Source of the DNA: Aeromicrobium sp. Root236
GTDB lineage: Bacteria; Actinomycetota; Actinomycetes; Propionibacteriales; Nocardioidaceae
Direction of reading: 5' to 3'
Assembly: GCF_001428805.1 (NCBI RefSeq)
Contig: NZ_LMIS01000001.1
Coordinates: forward strand, 3,045,075 to 3,109,074
DNA length: 64,000 bases
In this document: positions 18,401 through 26,946 of the stretch, piece by piece
Layout: each line of letters begins with the position of its first letter
How positions within the stretch are numbered: the stretch's first letter is position 1
Translations under genes and position numbers: made by a program
The notes under the pieces: model-generated
What the model was told of the DNA's origin: nothing
Database searches by the model: none
Seen by the model: the letters and a program-made list of their open reading frames with translations, nothing else

Positions 18401-20079
18401 TCGAGCTCGACGCCACGAAGCAGTCGGGAGCGGAGGGCTTCCTGGTCGGCTTCGGCGCCAAGGACACCAACGACTTCTACTGGTGGAACATCGGCGGCTG
18501 GAACAACACCCGGTCGGTGCTGCAGAAGGCGTCCGGCGGTGCGGCGTCGGAGGTCAAGGCGCTGGAGAACACGAGCCTCGTGACCGGCCAGACGTACCAC
18601 ATCAAGGTCGTGGTCGAGGGGCACACGATCAAGCTCTACCTCGACGGTGAGCTGCAGATGTCGTACGACGAGGCGGCCTCGACCGAGAAGCTGTTCCAGG
18701 TCGTCACGCGCGACAAGAAGTCGGGCGACCTGGTCGCCAAGGTCGTCAACACCGCGACCAAGCCGGTCCGCACCGCGGTCGACGTCTCCGACGTGGGCAT
18801 CAAGGGCACCGGCAAGGTCACGCAGCTGACCGCGTCGTCGCTGGCCGACACCAACTCCAAGGCGAGCAAGACCAAGGTCGTGCCGTTCACGAGCTCGGTC
18901 GACGGCCTCTCGGACTCGTTCAGCTACGAGTTCCCGGCCTCGTCGGTCACGTTCCTGCGGATGGAGACGGTCGACGCCGAGGCGCCCGTCGTGTCGAGCC
19001 TCGACCTCGAGGGCGCCAGCTCTCGCGGCACCTACGCCGACCCGGTGACGGTCAAGGTCGAGGCGACAGACGACCGCAAGGTCGACCACCTCGAGGTCTC
19101 GGTCGACGGGGGAGCGTTCACCGCGAAGGACGGCGCGAACGCCTCGTTCGAGGTCGCCGGCAACGGCGCGCACACCGTCGCGGTCCGGGCGGTCGACTCG
19201 TCGGGCAACGTCGGCGAGACCCGCCCGGTGTCGTTCACGATCGACGCGACGCCGCCGGTCTCCAAGGCCGTCGTCGACGCCGAGGCGCGCACCGTGACCC
19301 TCACGGCGGCGGACTCCGGCGCCGGCCTCGATCGCATCGAGTTCCGCGTCGGCGCGGGGGACTGGGCGACGTACGCGCAGCCCGTGACGGTCGGTGACGA
19401 GGAGACGACCGTCGAGTTCCGCGCGATCGACAAGCTCGGCAACGTCGAGGCGACCAACGCGAGCGTGGTGCCGGCCAAGGGCCAGCAGCTCACCGCGACG
19501 GTCACCGCACTGACGCTGTCGAGCTCGGCGATCAGGGTCGGCGACAAGACGACCGCGACCGTACGGGTCAAGGCCACGGCCGGCACCCCGACCGGCGAGG
19601 TGTCGATCCGCTCCGGTGCGACGCTGATCGCGTCCGGCGTGCTGACCAACGGCCAGGTGGTGCTCAGCCTCAAGGCGTCGAGCCTCGGTGTCGGCACCAG
19701 GACGCTGGTCGCCCGGTACGCCGGCAGCGCCGCGCACGCCGCCTCCGAGGACTCGGCGGGCATCACCGTGTCGAAGGCGTCGTCGCGCACCAGGGCGACG
19801 GTGTCACCCACGACCGTCAAGCGGTCGCAGCGCGCCAAGGTCTCGGTGACGGTCACGACCAGCCCGTCCACGGCTCGCGGCGGCACGGCGACCGTCAAGG
19901 TCTATCGCGACGGCAAGCTCGTCACCGAGCGCACCGGCCAGGTCAGCTCGACGGGCCGGGTCACCATCACGCTGCCGCGGCTGTCGAAGCGGGACACCTA
20001 CTCCTTGCGGGTCAGGTACTCCGGCACGGCGACCGTCACCGGCTCGTCCGCGGCGTCGATCCACCTCCGAGTGAAGTAG
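15403..20079 (+). CDS. Secreted multimodular GH51 alpha-L-arabinofuranosidase
   Basis: This large exported enzyme (1558 residues from ATG 15403) removes terminal L-arabinofuranose. GTG 15436 gives a more usual signal peptide (GRRQLRHG, then AIAALLTLTMLSP, cut near ARA-AE) and has a weak purine-rich site before it. After it come a LamG-like domain (about 55-235), a beta-rich, possibly trefoil-like segment (254-380) and the GH51 barrel (about 385-930). In the barrel, GLGNEEN contains acid/base Glu741 and FLGEYAS contains nucleophile Glu827. A second jelly-roll domain (about 930-1110) is inserted before the GH51 C-terminal beta domain (1115-1185), and Ig-like repeats follow. GH51 enzymes are often intracellular; this one is clearly secreted. 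An operator lies in the signal-peptide codons. Confidence 0.9.
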   Translation: MSAPPSESRHIVRTSTPITGRRQLRHGAMFAIAALLTLTMLSPQTARAAEPTTTGWRDDFTGSSLSADWNITNEDTDAYSVADGKLAVSGQAGDTYQGTNTAKNIFMVDVPAGDFTAVTKLSAPVGKVYQGAGLIAWKDIDNYVRSGLTFVGNLSPSGIAVENDVETGASFRAASFADLPGASSVTLRLQRVGATITTSYWNDETDAWIPAGSVDVAFETTQVGLYALGAQDGTALPTTFDYFSVDAAQGDDIVPSTTFALRSVGDKPYLVSDGTDLRLTTAPPTASLRLTAEAAGDGAVNLRTKDDGKPVAVDDGRLTLGTDPTALRLTDAGGGKLFIRSADGDSYATEGDNGAIVMGDRQDAARFTLTEVDDDTASLHVDGAGKGASISDTMFGIFFEDINYAADGGLYAELVRNRSFEFNSSDNGSFTGLTGWQTLDRSGNGTTASVVNDGERLNAMNRNYLKLDAAAAGDGVRNTSFNNGVAVKAGATYTASIWARSTTAQDLTLRVENNANTVVAATAKVAVDGSDTWKKYDVEVTATDTTDSGRYAVLAGAASTIRIDMVSFMPEDRWVGPVNGKSVLRKDLAEKVADMKPSFVRFPGGCVTNVGTFNSYEESNYTDRKRTYQWKETIGPVEQRPTNWNFWGYNQSYGIGYLEYFELAEDLGAQPLPVLSVGANGCGGAGLAEMHDPAQIARWVDDTVDLIEFANGGTDTEWGAKRAALGHPKPFGLKMIGLGNEENTTTFEANFPKFRDAIKAKYPDIKIISNAGPDSSGARFDTLWNFNRAQKVDLVDEHYYRDPSWFLANNHRYDTYDRSGPKVFLGEYASRGNTFGNALSEASYMTALQRNADVVRLASYAPLLANESNVQWTPDAIWFDNDESWSSPNWEVQKMFGNNVGDEVVPSTFDGAVNQPEDISGGVFLSTWSTAAAYDNLTVKSNDTGDTLFSDQFDDASKWSPQSGTWAATGGKYVQSSTSVNDARSIVTGAYAKDWSNYTLELDATKQSGAEGFLVGFGAKDTNDFYWWNIGGWNNTRSVLQKASGGAASEVKALENTSLVTGQTYHIKVVVEGHTIKLYLDGELQMSYDEAASTEKLFQVVTRDKKSGDLVAKVVNTATKPVRTAVDVSDVGIKGTGKVTQLTASSLADTNSKASKTKVVPFTSSVDGLSDSFSYEFPASSVTFLRMETVDAEAPVVSSLDLEGASSRGTYADPVTVKVEATDDRKVDHLEVSVDGGAFTAKDGANASFEVAGNGAHTVAVRAVDSSGNVGETRPVSFTIDATPPVSKAVVDAEARTVTLTAADSGAGLDRIEFRVGAGDWATYAQPVTVGDEETTVEFRAIDKLGNVEATNASVVPAKGQQLTATVTALTLSSSAIRVGDKTTATVRVKATAGTPTGEVSIRSGATLIASGVLTNGQVVLSLKASSLGVGTRTLVARYAGSAAHAASEDSAGITVSKASSRTRATVSPTTVKRSQRAKVSVTVTTSPSTARGGTATVKVYRDGKLVTERTGQVSSTGRVTITLPRLSKRDTYSLRVRYSGTATVTGSSAASIHLRVK
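15505..15520. promoter_or_regulatory. Operator inside the GH51 signal-peptide codons
   Basis: TTGTTAACGCTCACAA matches the consensus TTGTTAACGCTAACAA at 15 of 16 positions, the best copy outside the main promoter. It falls in frame as TTG TTA ACG CTC ACA and contains a TTA codon, the rarest codon in high-GC actinobacteria. It lies about 100 bp after the annotated start, so binding would act as a roadblock to a promoter between 15380 and 15436. The role is inferred. Confidence 0.7.
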
Positions 20080-20116
20080 GCCGGCCGTGACCACCACCAT
20101 CAGCAAGGGGCGTTCC

Positions 20117-23100
20117 ATGAAGATCACCACCAAGGTCTCGCGTGGCCTGATCGCGGCTGCCGTGAGCGTGGCCGTGACCGCGACGGGGTTGGCGACGATG
20201 CCGGCCTCCGCGAGTGACGTGTCCACGGGGCTTGTCGCCTGGTACAAGCTCGACGAGACCAGCGGCACGACCGCCGTGGACTCGTCGGGCCACGGCCGCA
20301 ACGGCACCGTGACCGGCACGGCGTCGTGGAACGCCGGAGACGGGTTCACGTTCGGCGGCGGGGCGAACAGCAGTGGCAACGCCATCACGCTGCCGAACAA
20401 CCTGCTGGCGGGCCTCGACGACGTCAGCGTCGACTTCGACGTCAAGGTCGACCCGGCGCTGAGCGGCAACTGGTTCATGTTCAACCTCGGCAACACCGCG
20501 AACTACCCCAACGGCACGGGCTACCTGTTCGTGACCAACGACTCCAACGGCCGCTACCGCGGCACGATGGCGGCCGGTGGCTTCGCGACGGAGCAGAGTG
20601 CCTCGCGCGCCGGCGGACTGAGCACCGGCGTGTGGAAGCACGTGACCCTGACCGTCGACGGTGGCACGCCGGCATCGCCGGGCACCAGCAAGCTGTACGA
20701 GGACGGCCTGCTCGTCGCCTCCAACTCCAACATCACCGCGAAGCCCTCTGACCTCGGCGAGCCCGACGGCACGACGACGCGCAACGTCCTCGGCCGCTCG
20801 GCGTACGCGGGCGACCTCTCGTTCAAGGGCACGATCCGCGACTTCCGCATCTACGACCGGGCGCTCGACGCCGGCGACGCGGCGACGCTGTCGGCCAAGA
20901 CCTCGACCGCGGTGACCACCGCCGACAAGGCGAGCCTGACGCTCGGCGACACGTCGGCGGTCACCGCCGACCTGACGCTGCCGGTCAAGGGCTCCGCAGG
21001 GTCGACGATCACGTGGGCCTCATCGGCCCCGTCCACCGTCAGCAGCGCAGGCGCCGTGACCCGGCCCGCGCACGGTGCCGGCGACGCCGCCGTCACCCTC
21101 ACGGCCACCATCACCCACGGGGCCGTGAGCACGACGAAGGACTTCGCGGTGACGGTACTCGAGGACGAGCTCGACGACGCCGGCAAGGTGCAGGCAGCCC
21201 TCGACGCGATCGAGCTCGTGCACCCCGACGACGTACGCGGCAACCTGACGCTGCCGACCAAGGGCAGCTCGGGCACGACCATCAGCTGGTCGTCGTCGAA
21301 GCCCGGCGTCGTGACCGCGACCGGCGAGGTCACCCGGCCTGCGCACGGCGCCGATCCCGTCGAGGTCACGCTGACCGCCACGGGCACGCTCGGCTCCACG
21401 ACCGGCACCCGCGACATCGTCCTGACGGTCAAGCCGGCCCCGGCACCGCTGGACTTCGAGGCGTACGCGTTCGCCTACTTCGCCGGCGAGAGCACGGACG
21501 ACGGCGAGAAGATCTACATGGGCGCCAGCAAGGGCGACGACCCGCTCGACTACGACGAGCTCAACGACGGCAAGCCCGTCCTGGCGTCGCAGTTCGGCAC
21601 CAAGGGCCTGCGCGACCCGTTCATCATCCGCTCGCACGAGGGCGACCGGTTCTACCTGCTCGCGACCGACCTCAAGGCGTACCCGGCGGTCGACTTCGGC
21701 GAGGCCCAGGAGACCGGCAGCAAGTACCTCGAGGTGTGGGAGTCGACCGACCTCGTGCACTGGGGCAACCAGCGGCACGTCAAGGTGTCGTCGGACTTCG
21801 CCGGCAACACGTGGGCTCCGGAGTCGTACTACGACGAGAACACCGGTGAGTACGTCGTCTACTGGGCGTCGGCGCTCTACCCCACGACCCAGACCGCGGG
21901 CCGCGACATCAACACGTCGTACCAGCGGATGATGTACGCGACGACGCGCGACTTCGTGACGTTCAGCGACCCCAAGCCGTGGATCGACGTCAAGCGCGGG
22001 ACCGGCAAGGGCATGATCGATGCGACCGTCGTCAAGGACGGCGACACGTTCTACCGCGTCGTCAAGGACGAGGCGTACATGATCCCGCGCCAGGAGAAGT
22101 CGACCGACCTGCTCGCCACCGTCACCGGCTCGCTGCCGACCACGACGTCGACGCCGGGCTGGCAGCTCGTCAAGGAGAAGGTCGGCCTCGGCCAGCCCAA
22201 CCCGTGGGGCGGCACCTTCACCGGCGGCGAGGGCCCGACGGTCTTCCGCGACAACGACGACCCCGACCACTGGATCATGTTCATCGACCAGCCGAGCTAT
22301 CACGGCGGTCAGGGCTACATGGCATTCGAGACGCACGACATCGCGTCGGCGGACTGGACGGCGGTGCCCGACGCGGACCTGCCGAGCAGCCCGCGGCACG
22401 GCACGGTGCTGCCGGTGACGCAGGATGAGCTCGACCGGATGCGTCTCGACCTGCAGCCGAACCTCCTCGTCGAGTCGGTCGACCCGCTGACGGCGACGAC
22501 CAAGGCCGGCACCGCACCGGTGCTGCCGGCCAAGGCGACGGTGCACTTCGCCGACGGCTCGACGGCCGAGAAGACCGTCGACTGGGACGCGGTCGACCCG
22601 TCGAAGTACGCAGACGTCGGCACGTTCGAGGTCCAGGGCGACGTGGCTCCGGGCTCGACGGTGCGCGCCACGGCGACCGTCACGGTCACCGACGCGCTCG
22701 ACCCGAGCGTCACGCTGACCACCGACCCGGTCGCACCTGACGGCGAGGTCGGCTGGTGGACGACCGCACCCGTCAAGGTCACGGCCGCCGGCTTCGACGA
22801 CCGCGAGGTCGCCGGCGTCGAGACATCCGTCGACGAGGGGCCGTGGGTCGCCGTGGAGGATGACGAGGTCACGGTGCAGGTCACCGGCGAGGGCAAGCAC
22901 TCCGTACGAGCGAGGGCGACGGACGCGAGCGGCAACGTCTCGCCGGTCCAGACGCTCGACCTCAAGGTCGACACCGCGGCGCCGATCAGCAAGGCGACGG
23001 TCGCCGCCGGGCGTACCGTCACCCTGGTCGCCGCCGACGAGACCTCGGGCGTCGCCCGGGTCGAGTCGCGGCTCGGCACGTCGGGGGACTGGACCACAGG

Positions 23101-23800
23101 CAGCTCCGTCCAGGTCGGCTCCGGCGAGACCGCCGTGCAGTTCCGGGCGGTCGACAAGGCGGGCAACGCCGAGGAGCCGAACTCGGTGACGGTGCCAGCC
23201 GTCGGGCAGGGCCTGCACGACTCGGTGACGGTGGCCACGCTGTCGGCGAGCAAGGTGCGCTACGGCTCGAACGTGACCGTGACGGCACGGGTCAACGGCG
23301 CCGGACCGACGCCGACCGGCCAGGTGCGTGTGCTCGACGGCGACACCCTCGTCGGCACGGGGACCCTGGCCGGCGGCCGCGCCACGGTGACGGTCAGCAC
23401 GAAGGACCTCGGCGCGGTCGGCGTGAACGAGCTGACCGTCCGCTATGACGGCGACGCGGAGTATCGCGCGTCCGACGACACGGTGACGCTCACCGTGATC
23501 AAGGCCGCGGGGAAGGTGTCGCTCAGCATCCCGTCGAAGATCAAGCCGAGCTCGCGGGCGACGATCAAGGTCACGGTGCTGGCCACCCCGGCGACTCCGG
23601 TCTCGGGGCGCGCCACGATCCGGGTCAGGGCCGGCGGCAAGTACTACGTCCAGCGCACCGTGACGCTCGACGCGAAGGGCAAGGCGACCGTGACCCTGCC
23701 GAGGCTGGGCGCCCGCTCGTACGCCATGAGCGTGGCGTACGCCGGCAGTCCCACCGTCGACGCCGTGGTCCGCACCGTCACGCTGCGGGTCGTCCGATAG
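20117..23800 (+). CDS. Secreted LamG-GH43 glycoside hydrolase with Ig-like repeats
   Basis: This secreted protein of about 1227 residues has a signal peptide (to ASA-SD), a LamG domain (about 38-245), two Ig-like repeats and one GH43 module (about 445-780). The module has GLRDPFIIR (base Asp), GMIDATVVKD and EGPTVF (acid Glu), and resembles the first GH43 module of the double enzyme upstream, suggesting duplication. A Big_4-like domain (about 785-850; FADGSTAEKTVDW) and OmpL47/Ig repeats complete it. ATG 20117 has an AAGGGGC site before it; the in-frame GTG at 20087 lacks one. Probable substrate is arabinan or an arabinose-substituted glycan. It lies 37 bp after the GH51 gene, likely in the same transcript. 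Confidence 0.88.
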   Translation: MKITTKVSRGLIAAAVSVAVTATGLATMPASASDVSTGLVAWYKLDETSGTTAVDSSGHGRNGTVTGTASWNAGDGFTFGGGANSSGNAITLPNNLLAGLDDVSVDFDVKVDPALSGNWFMFNLGNTANYPNGTGYLFVTNDSNGRYRGTMAAGGFATEQSASRAGGLSTGVWKHVTLTVDGGTPASPGTSKLYEDGLLVASNSNITAKPSDLGEPDGTTTRNVLGRSAYAGDLSFKGTIRDFRIYDRALDAGDAATLSAKTSTAVTTADKASLTLGDTSAVTADLTLPVKGSAGSTITWASSAPSTVSSAGAVTRPAHGAGDAAVTLTATITHGAVSTTKDFAVTVLEDELDDAGKVQAALDAIELVHPDDVRGNLTLPTKGSSGTTISWSSSKPGVVTATGEVTRPAHGADPVEVTLTATGTLGSTTGTRDIVLTVKPAPAPLDFEAYAFAYFAGESTDDGEKIYMGASKGDDPLDYDELNDGKPVLASQFGTKGLRDPFIIRSHEGDRFYLLATDLKAYPAVDFGEAQETGSKYLEVWESTDLVHWGNQRHVKVSSDFAGNTWAPESYYDENTGEYVVYWASALYPTTQTAGRDINTSYQRMMYATTRDFVTFSDPKPWIDVKRGTGKGMIDATVVKDGDTFYRVVKDEAYMIPRQEKSTDLLATVTGSLPTTTSTPGWQLVKEKVGLGQPNPWGGTFTGGEGPTVFRDNDDPDHWIMFIDQPSYHGGQGYMAFETHDIASADWTAVPDADLPSSPRHGTVLPVTQDELDRMRLDLQPNLLVESVDPLTATTKAGTAPVLPAKATVHFADGSTAEKTVDWDAVDPSKYADVGTFEVQGDVAPGSTVRATATVTVTDALDPSVTLTTDPVAPDGEVGWWTTAPVKVTAAGFDDREVAGVETSVDEGPWVAVEDDEVTVQVTGEGKHSVRARATDASGNVSPVQTLDLKVDTAAPISKATVAAGRTVTLVAADETSGVARVESRLGTSGDWTTGSSVQVGSGETAVQFRAVDKAGNAEEPNSVTVPAVGQGLHDSVTVATLSASKVRYGSNVTVTARVNGAGPTPTGQVRVLDGDTLVGTGTLAGGRATVTVSTKDLGAVGVNELTVRYDGDAEYRASDDTVTLTVIKAAGKVSLSIPSKIKPSSRATIKVTVLATPATPVSGRATIRVRAGGKYYVQRTVTLDAKGKATVTLPRLGARSYAMSVAYAGSPTVDAVVRTVTLRVVR

Positions 23801-23802
23801 GC

Positions 23803-24174
23803 ATGGCCGTGCTGCACGAGCTCGACCGCACCGACGCCGTCGTCCGGGGTCGCCACCACAGTGAGTGGGTGGCGACCCTGGACCGGCTGCGCGCGCGAGG
23901 CCGCGACGACACGGGTCTCGCGCTGCTGCTCGAGTGCATGGCGGCGGCCGAGCGCGAGGCATGGGCGACTCAGGGCGTACCGCCACAGGAGTACGCCCAT
24001 CGTGCCGCCGTGATCCATCGCCGGCGGCGGGACTACGCCGCCGAGGTCGAGGTGCTGGAACGCTGGATCGCGGCGTGTCCCGAGCCCCGTGATCCCTACA
24101 GCCGGCTCGCGGTGCGGCTGGTCAAGGCTCGCAGACTGCGGGACGCCGCCAGTCAGGCGCGGCGCAGGGCGTAG
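23803..24174 (+). CDS. Small hypothetical protein at the end of the arabinanase genes
   Basis: This 123-residue, Arg-rich, soluble and probably helical protein starts 2 bp after the GH43 stop, so it is likely cotranscribed. No signal peptide, membrane segment or catalytic motif is visible. The centre (AAVIHRRRRDYAAEVEVLERWIAACP) resembles a helical-hairpin (TPR-like) element. Its 3' end overlaps the convergent flavoenzyme gene by 22 bp. I do not recognise a family. Its link to sugar degradation rests only on position. Confidence 0.65.
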   Translation: MAVLHELDRTDAVVRGRHHSEWVATLDRLRARGRDDTGLALLLECMAAAEREAWATQGVPPQEYAHRAAVIHRRRRDYAAEVEVLERWIAACPEPRDPYSRLAVRLVKARRLRDAASQARRRA

Positions 24175-25562
24175 CGGGCGGCGTTGTAGCCACACATGCC
24201 GTGCGCTCCGGCACCCGGAGGGGTGGCGGCGGAGCAGAGGTGGACGCCCGGGACACCTGTCGCGTACGGCTGCAGGGTCGTGCGCGGCCGCGCGATGAGC
24301 TGCCGTGCCGTGTTGGCGCCGCCGATGATGTCGCCGCCGATGAAGTTGGCGTTGCCCGCCTCGAGCTCGGCGGTCGTCCGTACCTGGCTCGCCCGGATGC
24401 GCTCACGGAACCCGGGTGCGAACCGCTCGATCTGGCTCGTGATCGCCTCGGTCGCGTCGCCGGTGAAGCCCGCCGGGACGTGCGCGTACGCATACAGCGG
24501 GTGCACGTCGTCGCGGGATCGCGTGGGGTCGGCGACGTACTGCTGGCCGATGAGCACGAAGGGCCGCTCCGGCATCTGTCCCCTCGAGACGGCCAGCTCG
24601 GCAGCGGCGATCTCCTCGAACGTCCCGCCGAGGTGGACCGTGCCCGCGGAGCGCGACGGCTCGTGGGTCCACGGCACGCCTCCCTCGACGGCGTAGTCGA
24701 CCTTGAAGGCGCCCGGCCCGTGGCGATAGCGCCGGTACGCTCGCGCCACGCGGGCCGGCAGCCGGTCGCCGATGATGGCGGCCGCGGCGCGGGGCGAGGT
24801 GTCGAGCATGACGATGTCGGGCCGGCCCAGCTGGTCGAGGGACGTCACGGCGACACCGGTCTCGAACGTGGCGCCGTGGGCCTTCGCGAGCTCGATGATC
24901 GCCCGGCTGATCCGGCCCGTGCCGCCCTCGGCGACCGGCCAGCCGAGCGCGTGTGCGGACGCCCCCAGGGCCAGCGGGATCGACGAGGACAGGACCCCGG
25001 AGAACGGCCGGAACGTATGCGCCGCCGCGCCGGCGAACAGGCCCCGGGCTTCCGGCGTCTCCCAGCGACGGGCGAGCACCGGGACGGGCAGCGCCGCGTA
25101 CGCGCCGAACCTCGCCAGGTGGATCGGATGGCTGGGCACGCGGAGGACCGGCTGGAGGATGTCGTCGGTGAGGGCGCCGAACCGCTCGGCCAGCGGGCCG
25201 AACAGCCGCGTCCACGACCGGCCGTCCGTACCCAGGCCGGCTGCCGTCTCGTCGACCGACCGCCAGACCGCTGCGCCACGGCCACCGTCGAGCGGGTGGC
25301 TGAACTGCACCTCGGGCCAGCGCCACACGAGTCCCGCGCCCTCGAGGTCGAACTCGCGGGCGAACGCCGAGCCGACCGCCAATGGGTGGATCGCGGAGCA
25401 CTCGTCGTGCACCAGGCCGGGCAGCGTCAGCTCGCTCGACGTGGCACCGCCGCCGAGCCGGTCCTGCGCCTCGAGGACCGTGACGTCGACCCCTGCAGCG
25501 GCGAGGGTCAGGGCCGCGGCGAGACCGTTGGGTCCGCTGCCGACCACCGTGGCTGTCGTCAC
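24153..25562 (-). CDS. Phytoene-dehydrogenase-like FAD-dependent oxidoreductase
   Basis: This 469-residue flavoprotein begins with a Rossmann FAD-binding motif (VVGSGPNGLAAALTLAAAGVDVTVLEA, with the GxGxxG core and the acidic residue ending strand 2). It ends with the second FAD contact GVPGVHLCSAATPPGAGAHGM. This layout fits the PYROXD2/carotenoid-desaturase-like amine-oxidase superfamily. No carotenoid genes are nearby, so the substrate is unknown. The longer open frame upstream is rejected because it runs through the AraC gene; GTG 25562 overlaps the AraC stop as GTGA, which shows a two-gene operon. Confidence 0.85.
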   Translation of the reverse strand: MTTATVVGSGPNGLAAALTLAAAGVDVTVLEAQDRLGGGATSSELTLPGLVHDECSAIHPLAVGSAFAREFDLEGAGLVWRWPEVQFSHPLDGGRGAAVWRSVDETAAGLGTDGRSWTRLFGPLAERFGALTDDILQPVLRVPSHPIHLARFGAYAALPVPVLARRWETPEARGLFAGAAAHTFRPFSGVLSSSIPLALGASAHALGWPVAEGGTGRISRAIIELAKAHGATFETGVAVTSLDQLGRPDIVMLDTSPRAAAAIIGDRLPARVARAYRRYRHGPGAFKVDYAVEGGVPWTHEPSRSAGTVHLGGTFEEIAAAELAVSRGQMPERPFVLIGQQYVADPTRSRDDVHPLYAYAHVPAGFTGDATEAITSQIERFAPGFRERIRASQVRTTAELEAGNANFIGGDIIGGANTARQLIARPRTTLQPYATGVPGVHLCSAATPPGAGAHGMCGYNAARYALRRA

Positions 25563-26560
25563 CGCGCGACGCGCCAGAGGCTCGGCGCCGTGCCGTGGTC
25601 GCGCTTGAAGGCCCGGCTGAACGCCTCCTCCGACTCGTACCCGACTCTGCGGGCTATCGCCGTCACCGGGAGGGTGGTCGAGCGCAGCAGGTCGTCCGCG
25701 ACGTGCATACGCCAACCGGTGAGATAACGGATCGGCGCGATCCCGAGCACCGAGCGGAACCGCTCGTCGAGCACCGTCGAGGAGACGGTGGCCTCGCGGG
25801 CGAGATCGGTGAGGGTCCACTTGCGCGCGGGGTCGCCGTGGATCGCGGCGAGCGCGGGCGCCACGACCGGATCGTGCAGGGCGCCCAGCCAGCCGGTGTC
25901 GGTCGCCGGTGCACCGGCCAGGTGCAGCTTGAGCACCTCGCGCAGGAGCAGCTGCGGTACGTCGGTCGGTGCCGCGAGCCGGTCGGTGCCGACCTGGCTC
26001 GTCTGCTGCAGCACGAGGTCGCTGCTCGCCCTGACCCACGACCGGGCCGGGCCTTCGGGCGGGCTCACGACGAACACGGGCGGGAACACGCCCATGCTCG
26101 GGTCGAACAGCCGGTCGTCGCACACGAGGTAGCCGCACACCAGCTCGCTGCGGGCGCCGCCGAGGCCATGGACGATGTGCGGCAGCGACTCCCACGGCGG
26201 CGGGGCGACGAGCTGCGTGATGGGCACCAGCTCGGCGTCCTCGTGCCCGCCCATGCGGTGCTGGTCGTTGTACGGCATGACGATGACGTCGCCCTCGTGC
26301 GCCCAGACCTTGTGCGACCCGGCTTCGACCCAGCAGCTGCCCGACACGACGACGTGGAAGATCACGATGCGTGTGGCGCCGGGCGCCAGGACCGCCGTGG
26401 CGTCCTGCGTCGGCAGCGACTCGTACGCCCACGGCTCGGTGTACTCGCCGTGCAGGAACATCGCGCCGGACAGCTGCACGTGCGCCAGCGCCTCGGTCAG
26501 CGCGGCGGATCGGTCAGGTGCTGCGGCATCCCGGTCATGGTCGGCGCCGACGCTCGTCAT
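25559..26560 (-). CDS. AraC-family transcriptional regulator with cupin sensor
   Basis: This 333-residue regulator has an N-terminal cupin-like sensor of the AraC_binding_2/Cupin_6 type (FHVVVSGSCWVEAG, then HEGDVIVMPYNDQHRM, about residues 65-105). The C-terminal AraC DNA-binding domain has two helix-turn-helices (TLTDLAREATVSSTVLDERF and VTAIARRVGYESEEAFSRAF, about 248-325). It sits directly before and overlaps the flavoenzyme gene, which it probably controls. It is divergent from the small membrane protein at 26601 with only 40 bp between starts. Despite the family name nothing ties it to arabinose. Confidence 0.92.
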   Translation of the reverse strand: MTSVGADHDRDAAAPDRSAALTEALAHVQLSGAMFLHGEYTEPWAYESLPTQDATAVLAPGATRIVIFHVVVSGSCWVEAGSHKVWAHEGDVIVMPYNDQHRMGGHEDAELVPITQLVAPPPWESLPHIVHGLGGARSELVCGYLVCDDRLFDPSMGVFPPVFVVSPPEGPARSWVRASSDLVLQQTSQVGTDRLAAPTDVPQLLLREVLKLHLAGAPATDTGWLGALHDPVVAPALAAIHGDPARKWTLTDLAREATVSSTVLDERFRSVLGIAPIRYLTGWRMHVADDLLRSTTLPVTAIARRVGYESEEAFSRAFKRDHGTAPSLWRVAR

Positions 26561-26600
26561 GAGACTGAGTGTGACACCACTTTTTCAAGGGAGACAGCAC

Positions 26601-26885
26601 ATGTCGCACCACTCCACCGCTGCTCGGTTCAATGCCACGCGCTTCTCCTGCTGGATCAACGGAAGGGGCGGTCGCGCGTTCCGGCTCGTTGCGGGCGTCG
26701 CCTGGCTCACCTTCGGCCTGGTCTTCCGGGACCACTGGTGGGGGGTGGCCGCCATGACCTGGAGCTTCTTCCCGCTCAGCGCCGGATTGTTCGACCTCTG
26801 CTGGGTCAGCGCCGCGCTGGGCGGCCCGCTGTCGAGCCGGACTATTCGCGCCGGCCAGGCCGAAGGCACGCCCGCCCTGCACTGA
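26601..26885 (+). CDS. Small YgaP/DUF2892-like membrane protein
   Basis: This 94-residue protein contains two hydrophobic segments (FRLVAGVAWLTFGLVF and WGVAAMTWSFFPLSAGLFDLCWV) joined by a short loop. This is the pattern of the DUF2892 (YgaP transmembrane) family often found near rhodanese and redox genes. The start ATG 26601 has an AAGGGAGA site; longer upstream frames overlap the AraC gene antisense. It has conserved-looking Cys at the N-side (FSCWI) and in the second helix (DLCW). It is 61 bp upstream of the aquaporin and may belong to that operon. The function is not known. Confidence 0.7.
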   Translation: MSHHSTAARFNATRFSCWINGRGGRAFRLVAGVAWLTFGLVFRDHWWGVAAMTWSFFPLSAGLFDLCWVSAALGGPLSSRTIRAGQAEGTPALH

Positions 26886-26946
26886 TTCACCCGATGTTCA
26901 CGGCTGCAGTTCGCCCGGACGTACCGGCGCCCGGCAGGATGGGGAG

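Noticed and set aside
25563-26432. Long extension of the flavoenzyme frame to 26432
   Set aside because: It overlaps the AraC gene on the same strand in another frame, and the FAD-binding motif starts right after GTG 25562.
25559-26560. The AraC-family gene as the arabinose regulator
   Set aside because: It is transcribed with a flavoenzyme on the opposite strand, and the arabinose cluster has its own LacI repressor and matching operators.
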